The notes beneath the pieces are model-generated. The model was given only the letters and a program-made list of their open reading frames with translations, made no database searches and was not told where the DNA came from. Shown here piece after piece: positions 1 through 4,898 of a DNA stretch of 5,438 bases (the first letter of the stretch is position 1; each line of letters starts with the position of its first letter). The stretch is from Candidatus Heimdallarchaeota archaeon (GTDB lineage Archaea; Asgardarchaeota; Heimdallarchaeia; Heimdallarchaeales; Heimdallarchaeaceae), in the NCBI GenBank assembly GCA_030603505.1, contig JAUVXQ010000095.1, positions 1 to 5,438 of the forward strand. The letters run 5' to 3'. Both the position numbers and the translations under genes were made by a program.

Positions 1-2
1 TA

Positions 3-821
3 GCTCTTCCATCTCTCTCTTTTTCAATAGGTTTCAAGCTATTTTCAAAAGATTATTTCAACTTCATCCTCATGGGTGGTGGTGTCCTCCTGATAGTTCT
101 TGGTTTTTTTGCTGAAACCTACGATCTAAATAAAAAACTTCTAGAACTATTGAAAAAGATAAGAATTTCTCTTAAAAAAATCTTGATGAGGATAAATTGG
201 AAACTGTTTTTGTCCCCTTGGAATATACTTTCTCTTGCAGGAATTTGTATTATTATACTAACTGCTTTATCTATTTTAACTGGATTAGTAGATCTATTCT
301 TCTATTTAATAGCATTAGGATTGATTCTCTTGAATATTGTCATTCATTTCAGGAAAGAGATCTTAAGGTTAATAATGGAAGTTCTGGAATTACTTTCAAT
401 ACCTTTTAGAGCGATTGCTAAAGCTATAAAACAGATCCCCAAAATAATATCTAGATTTGCAAAGTGGCTGAAAAACATAACAATAAGAATCGCTGAAACT
501 ATATGGGATGCTCTGAAATTTATAGTTGTCAAGAATTACCTTCTCCTATTTTGTGTAGGAATCGCACTATTCTTTTTAACACAAGATCTAGACCTCGAAA
601 TACGAATAGCTTTATCAGCTCTTATTTGCTGTATTGCTTTAATCAAACCTCTAATTGATTATAGAGAACAAATCGGGGATAAAGTCTCAAGTGCGAGATT
701 ATATGTTTATAAAACCGCTAGATTACCCAAAAAAGTTCTTAGATGGCTTCCAAAGTGTCCTTACTGTTCTCACCAAATTCTCATGGTACAAGTGAGTGTT
801 CTCATTGTGGAAAAGTGTTAA
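3..821 (+). CDS. Multi-pass membrane protein with C-terminal zinc ribbon, frameshifted (N-terminal part, 5' partial)
   Basis: This is the membrane part of a protein whose zinc-binding tail continues in another frame (743-1030). The first ATG is at 72, but the frame is open back to position 3 and the hydrophobic stretch around the ATG begins before it, so the true start probably lies left of the window. Counting from ATG 72, hydrophobic spans lie at about residues 1-14, 51-71, 73-92, 155-170 and 177-195. Basic amphipathic stretches separate them (20-45, 94-150). The part after residue 196 is probably cytosolic and ends in CPYC (C229, C232), the first half of a zinc ribbon. Directly after this the frame runs into unrelated sequence and stops at 821, while the matching second half (CSHCG) is in the -1 frame. 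The gene is therefore either truncated by a 1-nt deletion near 770 or affected by a sequence error. I do not recognise the membrane domain family. Confidence 0.75.
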   Translation, partial: ALPSLSFSIGFKLFSKDYFNFILMGGGVLLIVLGFFAETYDLNKKLLELLKKIRISLKKILMRINWKLFLSPWNILSLAGICIIILTALSILTGLVDLFFYLIALGLILLNIVIHFRKEILRLIMEVLELLSIPFRAIAKAIKQIPKIISRFAKWLKNITIRIAETIWDALKFIVVKNYLLLFCVGIALFFLTQDLDLEIRIALSALICCIALIKPLIDYREQIGDKVSSARLYVYKTARLPKKVLRWLPKCPYCSHQILMVQVSVLIVEKC

Positions 822-1030
822 CAAAATGCTACATTTGTGGAATCTCAATAGAAAGAAAAGATGAAGTTACTGTTTGTTTAGATTGTGGAAATATTTTCCA
901 TTATAATCACTACATGACTTGGGTTAAACTTAAAGGAATGTGTCCTATCTGCAAGAAAAAAGTAGAAGACGTTAAAAAATCCAAATTCTCAGCACTTTAC
1001 CCATTAACAGCTGAATCATCAGCTGAATAA
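743..1030 (+). CDS. Zinc ribbon second half plus RING/PHD-like finger (C-terminal part of the frameshifted membrane protein)
   Basis: This frame carries the end of the preceding gene. The ATG at 743 is probably not a real start, because the meaningful sequence begins at about 770. When joined there, the protein reads CPYC-x10-CSHCG (composite residues C229, C232, C243, C246, numbered from ATG 72), a complete zinc ribbon. Eight further ligands follow: C253, C256, C269, C272, H277, H280, C291 and C294. Their order C4-H2-C2 and spacing (C-x2-C-x12-C-x2-C-x4-H-x2-H-x10-C-P-x-C) fit a cross-brace RING/PHD/RING-CH-like treble clef. W284 lies where many RING E3 ligases have the tryptophan that helps bind E2. 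The composite is 319 aa from ATG 72. A role as membrane-anchored ubiquitin-type ligase is inference; a purely structural zinc finger is equally possible. The polar tail ends in serine and acidic residues. The HD gene starts 49 nt downstream, so co-transcription is possible. Confidence 0.72.
   Translation: MASKVSLLFSPNSHGTSECSHCGKVLTKCYICGISIERKDEVTVCLDCGNIFHYNHYMTWVKLKGMCPICKKKVEDVKKSKFSALYPLTAESSAE
768..772 (+). other. Apparent -1 frameshift (one base missing) in the membrane/RING gene
   Basis: The frame switches here from codons at positions divisible by 3 to the -1 frame. Re-reading the T at 770 gives CPYC-SSPN...CSHCG and restores the zinc ribbon. The total of 1029 nt (1028 plus one) from position 3 to 1030 is an exact multiple of three. 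No X-XXY-YYZ slippery heptamer is present, so a deletion or a base-calling error is more likely than programmed frameshifting. Confidence 0.7.
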
Positions 1031-1079
1031 TGAGTGAAAGAGTCAAAAAGATTATGATTGACTTATTTTATGTAGGATT

Positions 1080-2396
1080 ATGCCTGTCTACAAGTCGATT
1101 GCAGACTCGATTCATAAATACATAGAGATTCCTAAGAAAATATATGTTGATCTTATAGATACTGTTCCTTTCCAAAGACTTAGAAGATTGGGGCAAGTTG
1201 GAGGGGTTCATATATCTTATCCTTCAGCTACTCACAGCAGATTCATCCATAGTTTAGGGACCTTTCATATTGCTAATAGAATAGTTACAAATCTGAAAAG
1301 GAAACGACCAGAGTTAGTCTCAAAAGACACTGAAGAACGTATCCTCATATCGGCTCTTATTCATGACATTGGTCATGGACCGTTCTCTCATTTGTTTGAG
1401 GATGCTATTAAAATGCTTTGTAATAAATCTGAACTTCAAAGTTATGAAGACAAATATTCTGCTTTTAGAAAACATGAAAATATTACAAAACAATTTGTAA
1501 TAGCTGAGGAGTCTGAAATTAGTAGGATTTTAGATTATGGGGGTTATGATAAAAAGAGAATTGCTGATCTTATTATTGGCAGGAGCGGGGATGATAAAAC
1601 ATTCGTAAACCAAATAATCGCTTCACAGTTAGATGCTGACTCTTTGGATTATTTAATGAGAGATTCTGTTGCTACAGGTGTATCATTTGGATTATATAAT
1701 CTCGAAAGACTTTTTGCTATGATGGATATTTCTCCTGAAGGTAGGCTTATCGTTAAAGAAAAAGGCCTTCAGTCAACAGAACAAGTCATTATAGCACGTT
1801 ATATGCAATTTACAAGAGTTTACTTCCATAAGACTGTTCGATGTTGGGATTTCATGCTTAAGCTTTACATCTCACAGTTATTAGAAAATATTGAACTAGG
1901 AAAAGATCTTACTATTCTCCCCTTCATTCAAGATTTTGTAGATGAACCAAATTGGAAAACACTTATCCCTCTTACAGATGACATTTTTTACACTCAACTC
2001 CAGCTTTCTGCTGATAAAGAAACGAACGGAGATCATATCAAGCATCTAGCAAAAGATTTTCTGCGAAGATCTCTTTTCAAGAGTATTCCACTGACAGAGA
2101 AGATGGCTTCTATAATAGACAATGAAAGAGCTCAAGTTAATGCTATTATAACAAAATATGGTTATCCTGAAAATTTTTGGGATATTGATAGATTTGTTTC
2201 CAGGTACTATACACCCTATGACGAAGCAAATAAAGATGCTATTACAATCAAGATGAAAGATGGACAATTAAAGCAGTTATCTGAGGTTTCAGATGTTGTT
2301 TCAAGTCTTTCCAAACCCAAGTACAATAATTTGCTTATTTTTCCAGCTGCTTGCAGAAAAGATATTACAACTTTTATTAAAAAAATAGAAGAATAG
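1080..2396 (+). CDS. HD-domain phosphohydrolase, SAMHD1-like/COG1078 (predicted dNTP triphosphohydrolase)
   Basis: This is an intact 438-aa cytosolic enzyme. Family members hydrolyse dNTPs to deoxynucleoside and triphosphate, lowering dNTP pools; activity here is predicted. The N-terminus (residues 4-36: K-S-I-x-D-x-I-H, then FQRLRRLGQ) is typical of COG1078 and supports the ATG at 1080. The catalytic elements are all visible: R54 and H57 in THSRFIHSLG, the HD pair H95-D96 followed by GHGPFSH (H99, H104), H132 in KHEN, and the metal aspartate D187 in DADSLDYLMRD. Y191 and D195 match the SAMHD1 substrate-contact positions Y315 and D319, while S188 stands where SAMHD1 has K312. There is no SAM domain. 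The length fits stand-alone family members. Residues 250-438 are helical with no recognisable extra domain. The start has no clear Shine-Dalgarno site. The gene converges on the minus-strand block with 14 nt between stops. A role in nucleotide-pool control or antiviral dNTP depletion is inference. Confidence 0.93.
   Translation: MPVYKSIADSIHKYIEIPKKIYVDLIDTVPFQRLRRLGQVGGVHISYPSATHSRFIHSLGTFHIANRIVTNLKRKRPELVSKDTEERILISALIHDIGHGPFSHLFEDAIKMLCNKSELQSYEDKYSAFRKHENITKQFVIAEESEISRILDYGGYDKKRIADLIIGRSGDDKTFVNQIIASQLDADSLDYLMRDSVATGVSFGLYNLERLFAMMDISPEGRLIVKEKGLQSTEQVIIARYMQFTRVYFHKTVRCWDFMLKLYISQLLENIELGKDLTILPFIQDFVDEPNWKTLIPLTDDIFYTQLQLSADKETNGDHIKHLAKDFLRRSLFKSIPLTEKMASIIDNERAQVNAIITKYGYPENFWDIDRFVSRYYTPYDEANKDAITIKMKDGQLKQLSEVSDVVSSLSKPKYNNLLIFPAACRKDITTFIKKIEE
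2372..2385 (-). terminator. T-rich tract downstream of the minus-strand gene
   Basis: On the minus strand, seven T residues (2385-2379) follow the stop of the large minus-strand gene by about 26 nt, inside the end of the HD gene. Archaeal transcripts often end at such U-tracts. No stable hairpin precedes it, and the two convergent transcripts would overlap. This is weak support only. Confidence 0.22.
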
Positions 2397-2410
2397 ATGA
2401 AGAAATAGAA

Positions 2411-4075
2411 CTAATTCTTCATTTCCATCTGTTTTGGACGTGTTATTTCTCGTGCAATATCATATTTCTCACGATGAAGTATCTCCCCGCAATATCTACA
2501 GACACTGTATTTTCTTTTCATAGTCTCTCCACAGTATGGGCATCTCTGCAAAGATTTTAGTACACGTAATCTGAACTGCTTAAACAATAGCACCCAGATA
2601 ACACCAAGAGAACCTAATATTTTTGCTATGTCTGATTGAAGAAGGTATTCAAACCAAGTGTAGATACGTTCAAGAGTTCCGAGAAGTGTAAATTGTAATG
2701 ACATATTGAACCATGTAGGTTTGAAGTTCCCAGATGTTATGATAATTGAAAGCTCTGAATCTTCTTTTATCTTCGAAGTAGATAATATAACAGATGTTGG
2801 CAGATTGAATTGATTAACGCCTGAAGTGCTGTTTTGCATTATATTATTAATATAAATCCTAGCTTTTGGAGACTGAACATTTGCCTGAATACTAGATTCC
2901 ACACTCAGAGAGATGGGTAAGTTTAATCCTTCTTTAACCGTTGGAGGAGAAGGACTTAGTGTCAGTATTAAGGAGTTCCTAAGGATTTTTATCGTTTTTT
3001 CTGTTATTTTTGAGAAGTAGCCTATTTTACTTGCCATAATAGTTATATTAGTACTTATAGCTGAAAATTCATCCTGAGCTTGGAGGAGTTCTTCTCTGTT
3101 ATCTGGTAGAAATCTTTCTATTGGTAGTTCAATATACACATAACCAGAAGTATCTGTCGTGTGAAACAATACTTCATCATTAATAGTGAAGTTGACATAG
3201 GCATTTTCGATACCTATTCCATCTTCATCATGGCAGAAAATAGCAAAGAAAATATGTTCATCATAACCTTCAATAAATTCTATATTTGTAGGTTCAGTTA
3301 CTATCCCAATTAATTTGGTGATATAGAACTTATGAGTGTGTTCTAGAACAACAAATGCTGCCCTTTTTGCTTCTATTTTCAATTCTTGGTGGCCACCTTG
3401 AAGTGATGTGAAATTTAATTGTTCTAATAGTGAAGGAAGCATTCTTAAGCCATCTAGAATGGTTGTTATAAGAGGGAGAGTTAGTACATCTGTGATGTTT
3501 GCATCAATTGTTAAACTAAGATGTATTTCAAGATCTTTAGGTAATAAAGCGAAACTACTACCATATATCGAAGAGGTTTCTGAATTATCAATTGCCCAAT
3601 CGAAGGTTATTTCTTCACCTACAGGCGCAATAACAGGAGTTACTAAGTCTATAATTATGGGAAAGAATTTTGTTAACATAGTAATAGCATGATAATTCAC
3701 AATTAGAGGGTTAAGATGTACTTCCTGCCAATTCAGAAATATAGGTGCAAGTGATGCTGTTATTCCTCCTCTAAAGAACAAGGGTTCTTCAAAAACAGTT
3801 TCTTCCAATGCTTCATATAAGGTGGCTAAAGCATAGAAATCAGGTGGTATACTCCATCTATCATAACTTGCTCTATAGAATTCAGTATATTGTGATAATG
3901 CAATACAATTTTCATAAGTGAAAGCAAAGGGAGATAGTGAAGATGATGTTAAATTATAACTTGTGTGAAGAAGATTAGTCTTAAAACTAAGGAAAATGCT
4001 TGGAATTGAAGCTATTTCGATGGCTTCAGCTAAAAAGAAATAAAAGTCTGACATATACATATCACCGTCGTCCAC
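2411..4075 (-). CDS. C-terminal piece: helical end, two Ig-like domains, membrane anchor and zinc ribbon
   Basis: This is the longest intact piece (554 codons from a GTG at 4075). It has no signal peptide and starts inside a helical domain (residues 8-150), so the GTG is probably not a natural start; the frame is closed by a TAG at 4094-4096 within the inserted element. Residues about 150-260 are mixed. Residues about 265-365 look like an Ig-like/carboxypeptidase-regulatory-like beta domain (AYVNFTI ... DTSGYVYIELP), and residues about 368-465 form a second beta-rich domain. Several N-x-S/T sequons suggest an exported domain. A hydrophobic span at about 483-499 is followed by basic residues (R502, R504, K507), placing the C-terminus inside. 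There lies a zinc ribbon, C512, C515, C526 and C529 (CPYC-x10-CRYCG), then a charged tail. Sorting or protein docking by the ribbon is inference. The stop is 14 nt from that of the convergent HD gene. Confidence 0.72.
   Translation of the reverse strand: MDDGDMYMSDFYFFLAEAIEIASIPSIFLSFKTNLLHTSYNLTSSSLSPFAFTYENCIALSQYTEFYRASYDRWSIPPDFYALATLYEALEETVFEEPLFFRGGITASLAPIFLNWQEVHLNPLIVNYHAITMLTKFFPIIIDLVTPVIAPVGEEITFDWAIDNSETSSIYGSSFALLPKDLEIHLSLTIDANITDVLTLPLITTILDGLRMLPSLLEQLNFTSLQGGHQELKIEAKRAAFVVLEHTHKFYITKLIGIVTEPTNIEFIEGYDEHIFFAIFCHDEDGIGIENAYVNFTINDEVLFHTTDTSGYVYIELPIERFLPDNREELLQAQDEFSAISTNITIMASKIGYFSKITEKTIKILRNSLILTLSPSPPTVKEGLNLPISLSVESSIQANVQSPKARIYINNIMQNSTSGVNQFNLPTSVILSTSKIKEDSELSIIITSGNFKPTWFNMSLQFTLLGTLERIYTWFEYLLQSDIAKILGSLGVIWVLLFKQFRLRVLKSLQRCPYCGETMKRKYSVCRYCGEILHREKYDIAREITRPKQMEMKN
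4064..4071. repeat. Left arm of 8-bp inverted repeat around the insertion
   Basis: ACCGTCGT here is the exact reverse complement of ACGACGGT at 4385-4392. The arms sit at the two edges of the non-coding insertion. Most of this arm appears to be host coding sequence (Asp-Gly of the broken gene), so the pair may reflect target recognition or chance rather than true terminal inverted repeats. No target duplication flanks the arms. Confidence 0.4.
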
Positions 4076-4119
4076 TGAGTGTAGAAAAGTTGACTAATCT
4101 TGCCATACGCACTCTAACT

Positions 4120-4131
4120 GCATATGAGGGG
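4120..4131 (+). repeat. Imperfect direct repeat, copy 1
   Basis: GCATATGAGGGG at 4120-4131 matches GCACGTGAGGGG at 4351-4362 in 10 of 12 positions. Each copy overlaps one arm of the hairpin nearest its end of the insertion, so the two ends of the element share a related motif. Confidence 0.45.
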
Positions 4132-4157
4132 ATGTAGAGAGAGAGTAAAAAAGAACG

Positions 4158-4188
4158 TTTTTTTCTACGGGTTTATATATAAATTTAA
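4158..4188 (+). promoter_or_regulatory. TATA-like archaeal promoter core inside the insertion
   Basis: A run of seven T (4158-4164) is followed by an extended TATA-like block centred on TTTATATATAAATTTAAA (4172-4189). Standard archaeal spacing of about 25-30 nt puts a + strand start at about 4200-4206, where the foldable region begins. The block is near-palindromic, so minus-strand use cannot be excluded. It is the strongest TATA-like block I noticed in the window. Confidence 0.4.
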
Positions 4189-4205
4189 ACATATAGAGAT
4201 AGAGA

Positions 4206-4384
4206 TAGTGTGATCTTCATCACTTACCTGTTTCGCAACTACACAAGTGGTTGTCCCTCAGTTAACTATCCATGAAACAGGGAGACTAGCTAGCTCCGTG
4301 GTGATGATACACTAACTATAATGGAAAAGTCTTCGTGACTACCCCTCAACGCACGTGAGGGGTCAAGGGTGAAACCCCCTTCAA
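4206..4384 (+). ncRNA. Putative structured RNA of unknown class inside the insertion
   Basis: On the + strand this region folds by eye into a consistent set of helices. The outer stem is TAGTGT/ACACTA (4206-4211 with 4309-4314), continued after an asymmetric bulge by TCATCAC/GTGATGA (4217-4223 with 4301-4307). Inside lies CCTGTTTC/GAAACAGG (4227-4234 with 4274-4281), enclosing a 7-bp hairpin with an ACAA loop (4236-4242 with 4247-4253). Next comes a short hairpin, GGAG/CTCC (4281-4284 with 4294-4297). Three hairpins follow: AGTC/GACT (4328-4331 with 4337-4340), the 8-bp ACCCCTCA/TGAGGGGT (4341-4348 with 4356-4363), and AAGGG/CCCTT (4365-4369 with 4377-4381). The TATA-like box lies at the right distance upstream. 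It matches no RNA family I recognise. Serial hairpins ending in TTCAA by the element edge recall omega-RNA of TnpB elements, but no tnpB is present. Strand and ends are inferred. Confidence 0.35.
4341..4363. repeat. Perfect 8-bp hairpin near the right edge of the insertion
   Basis: ACCCCTCA (4341-4348) and TGAGGGGT (4356-4363) are perfect inverted repeats around a 7-nt loop. A second hairpin, AAGGG/CCCTT, follows at 4365-4381. No T-tract follows either, so an intrinsic terminator for the + strand is not supported. A transposon-end hairpin is the alternative. Confidence 0.55.
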
Positions 4385-4392
4385 ACGACGGT
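4385..4392. repeat. Right arm of 8-bp inverted repeat around the insertion
   Basis: ACGACGGT is the exact reverse complement of 4064-4071. It lies within the inserted DNA by the frame reconstruction, while its partner lies mainly in the host gene. Confidence 0.4.
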
Positions 4393-4610
4393 TAGAAAGC
4401 CTCTGGCAATTTTAACCAAGTTTCATAACGTGCGTAATAATACTGGTAATCACTTTGTTGTAATAGCGCAGTTGCCATATACAAATTACCTCTTAGGCTA
4501 ACTTGATAGTCACTATCATTACCTGATCCTACTGTTTCTACATATGCATCAAAATATCCAAAACTTGGGATATTTACTTTAGTTATACCTAAAACGAAGT
4601 AGTTATCCAT
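4392..4610 (-). CDS. Third piece of the broken secreted protein (helical domain)
   Basis: This is a 72-codon piece in the same frame as the piece before it (4617-4886), separated only by a TAG and two sense codons (K-A). It shows alternating aromatic and polar residues as in a helical repeat (LYMATALLQQSDYQYYYARYETW), which fits a continuing all-helical domain. The ATG at 4610 is probably internal. Its stop at 4392-4394 is made by the edge of the inserted element, TTC-TA from the host plus A from the insertion. Without the insertion the protein would continue as E-A-F-Y-D-G-D-M into the C-terminal piece. It is unlikely to be a gene in its own right. Confidence 0.5.
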   Translation of the reverse strand: MDNYFVLGITKVNIPSFGYFDAYVETVGSGNDSDYQVSLRGNLYMATALLQQSDYQYYYARYETWLKLPEAF

Positions 4611-4616
4611 AGCTTT

Positions 4617-4619
4617 CTA
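4617..4619 (-). other. In-frame TAG stop inside the broken gene
   Basis: On the minus strand the frame reads TAT-AAT-GAA-ACA-TAG-AAA-GCT-ATG-GAT. The same frame and the same helical protein character continue on both sides. The HD gene and the C-terminal piece both end in TAG, so the codon serves as a terminator here and general reassignment is unlikely. A nonsense mutation or a base error explains it best. Confidence 0.65.
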
Positions 4620-4898
4620 TGTTTCATTATAAAACAGAGAGTTATCATAAGCTAAATAGTTAGCCATCGAAAATAGGGCTGTAACTTCAGCTGAAGCATA
4701 ATTAGAAGTGCCTGTTGTTTTATATGTTATTGAGTCAAGGTAGAGGGTTGTATTAATTGATTGGGATATTGATCCATATAGGAGATTTACAAGCTGAGAA
4801 AGTGTCGAATTAGCTTTGTTCCAAAAGGTTATAGCTCTAACATCCAGTGTAGTGTCAAGAGCAAGGGCTAGACGCTCGTACATCAAAACTAAGAGAAG
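4617..4898 (-). CDS. Second piece of the broken secreted protein (helical domain)
   Basis: The frame is open from 4898 after a TAA at 4899-4901; the first possible starts are TTG 4886 and ATG 4883. Read after a -1 shift from the signal-peptide piece it continues smoothly as D-N-F-S-L-V-L-M-Y-E-R-L-A-L-A-L-D. The sequence is a helical repeat (YERLALALDTTLDVRAI, then QLVNLLYGSISQSINTTLY, then YASAEVTALFSMANYLAYD). N-x-S/T sites (NST, NTT, NET) fit an exported domain. It has neither signal peptide nor membrane span of its own, so it is unlikely to be an independent gene. It ends at the TAG at 4617. Confidence 0.5.
   Translation of the reverse strand, partial: LLLVLMYERLALALDTTLDVRAITFWNKANSTLSQLVNLLYGSISQSINTTLYLDSITYKTTGTSNYASAEVTALFSMANYLAYDNSLFYNET
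4889..4898 (-). other. Apparent -1 frameshift (one T missing) in the broken gene
   Basis: The minus strand reads GAT-AAC-TTC-TCT-TAG. One more T in the TT run gives TCT-TTA-GTT-TTG-ATG and joins the signal-peptide piece to the next one. Like the frameshift at 770 it costs one T in a short T-run, which makes a systematic sequence error worth considering. Confidence 0.6.

Larger units (their letters stand above)
4071..4392. mobile_element. Non-coding insertion of about 322 bp, possible non-autonomous hairpin-ended element
   Basis: This stretch interrupts the large minus-strand gene. On the minus strand, the upstream piece ends ...GAG GCT TTC TA and the downstream piece resumes C GAC GGT GAT ATG. 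Removing 322 nt joins them in frame as E-A-F-Y-D-G-D-M; the edges are uncertain by a base or two. The stretch has no long frame on either strand. Subterminal hairpins lie 32 nt from the left edge (4104-4110 with 4120-4126, 7 bp with one G-T pair on the minus strand) and 29 nt from the right edge (4341-4348 with 4356-4363, 8 perfect bp). Subterminal hairpins, no inferred target duplication and no transposase gene recall non-autonomous relatives of IS200/IS605 elements. No matching insertion motif or tnpA/tnpB remnant was identified, so the class is open. It also contains a TATA-like box and a foldable region. Confidence 0.42.

Noticed and set aside
197..532. Small frames at 197-409 (+) and 344-532 (-)
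   Set aside because: Both lie within the multi-pass membrane gene, whose hydrophobic-span pattern marks the real frame.
764..775. Programmed -1 ribosomal frameshift in the RING gene
   Set aside because: No slippery heptamer and no obvious downstream pseudoknot or stem. A 1-nt loss explains the data more simply.
1030..1125. A 31-codon frame starting at ATG 1030 that overlaps the preceding stop
   Set aside because: It runs into the start of the HD gene in another frame and shows no recognisable composition or motif; the overlap with TAA is probably chance.
2046..2267. Minus-strand frame of 73 codons
   Set aside because: It lies opposite the intact HD enzyme and has no features of its own.
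3408..3692. Plus-strand frame of 94 codons
   Set aside because: It lies opposite the C-terminal piece of the surface protein, whose domains and zinc ribbon show the real frame.
4133..4208. GA-rich tract (4133-4145) and ATAGAG repeats (4193-4206) as functional repeats
   Set aside because: They are short low-complexity sequence without a pattern that suggests more than chance in AT-rich DNA.
4297..4363. Box C/D guide RNA, because GTGATGA at 4301-4307 matches the C-box consensus
   Set aside because: No CTGA D box follows at a suitable distance, and the C-like sequence is paired in a 7-bp helix with 4217-4223.
4064..4400. Group I, group II or bulge-helix-bulge intron in the minus-strand gene
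   Set aside because: No recognisable group I core or group II domain V was seen. The 8-bp pairing is too long for a BHB central helix and the exons do not pair outside it. The gene also has two other lesions, which fits decay better than splicing.
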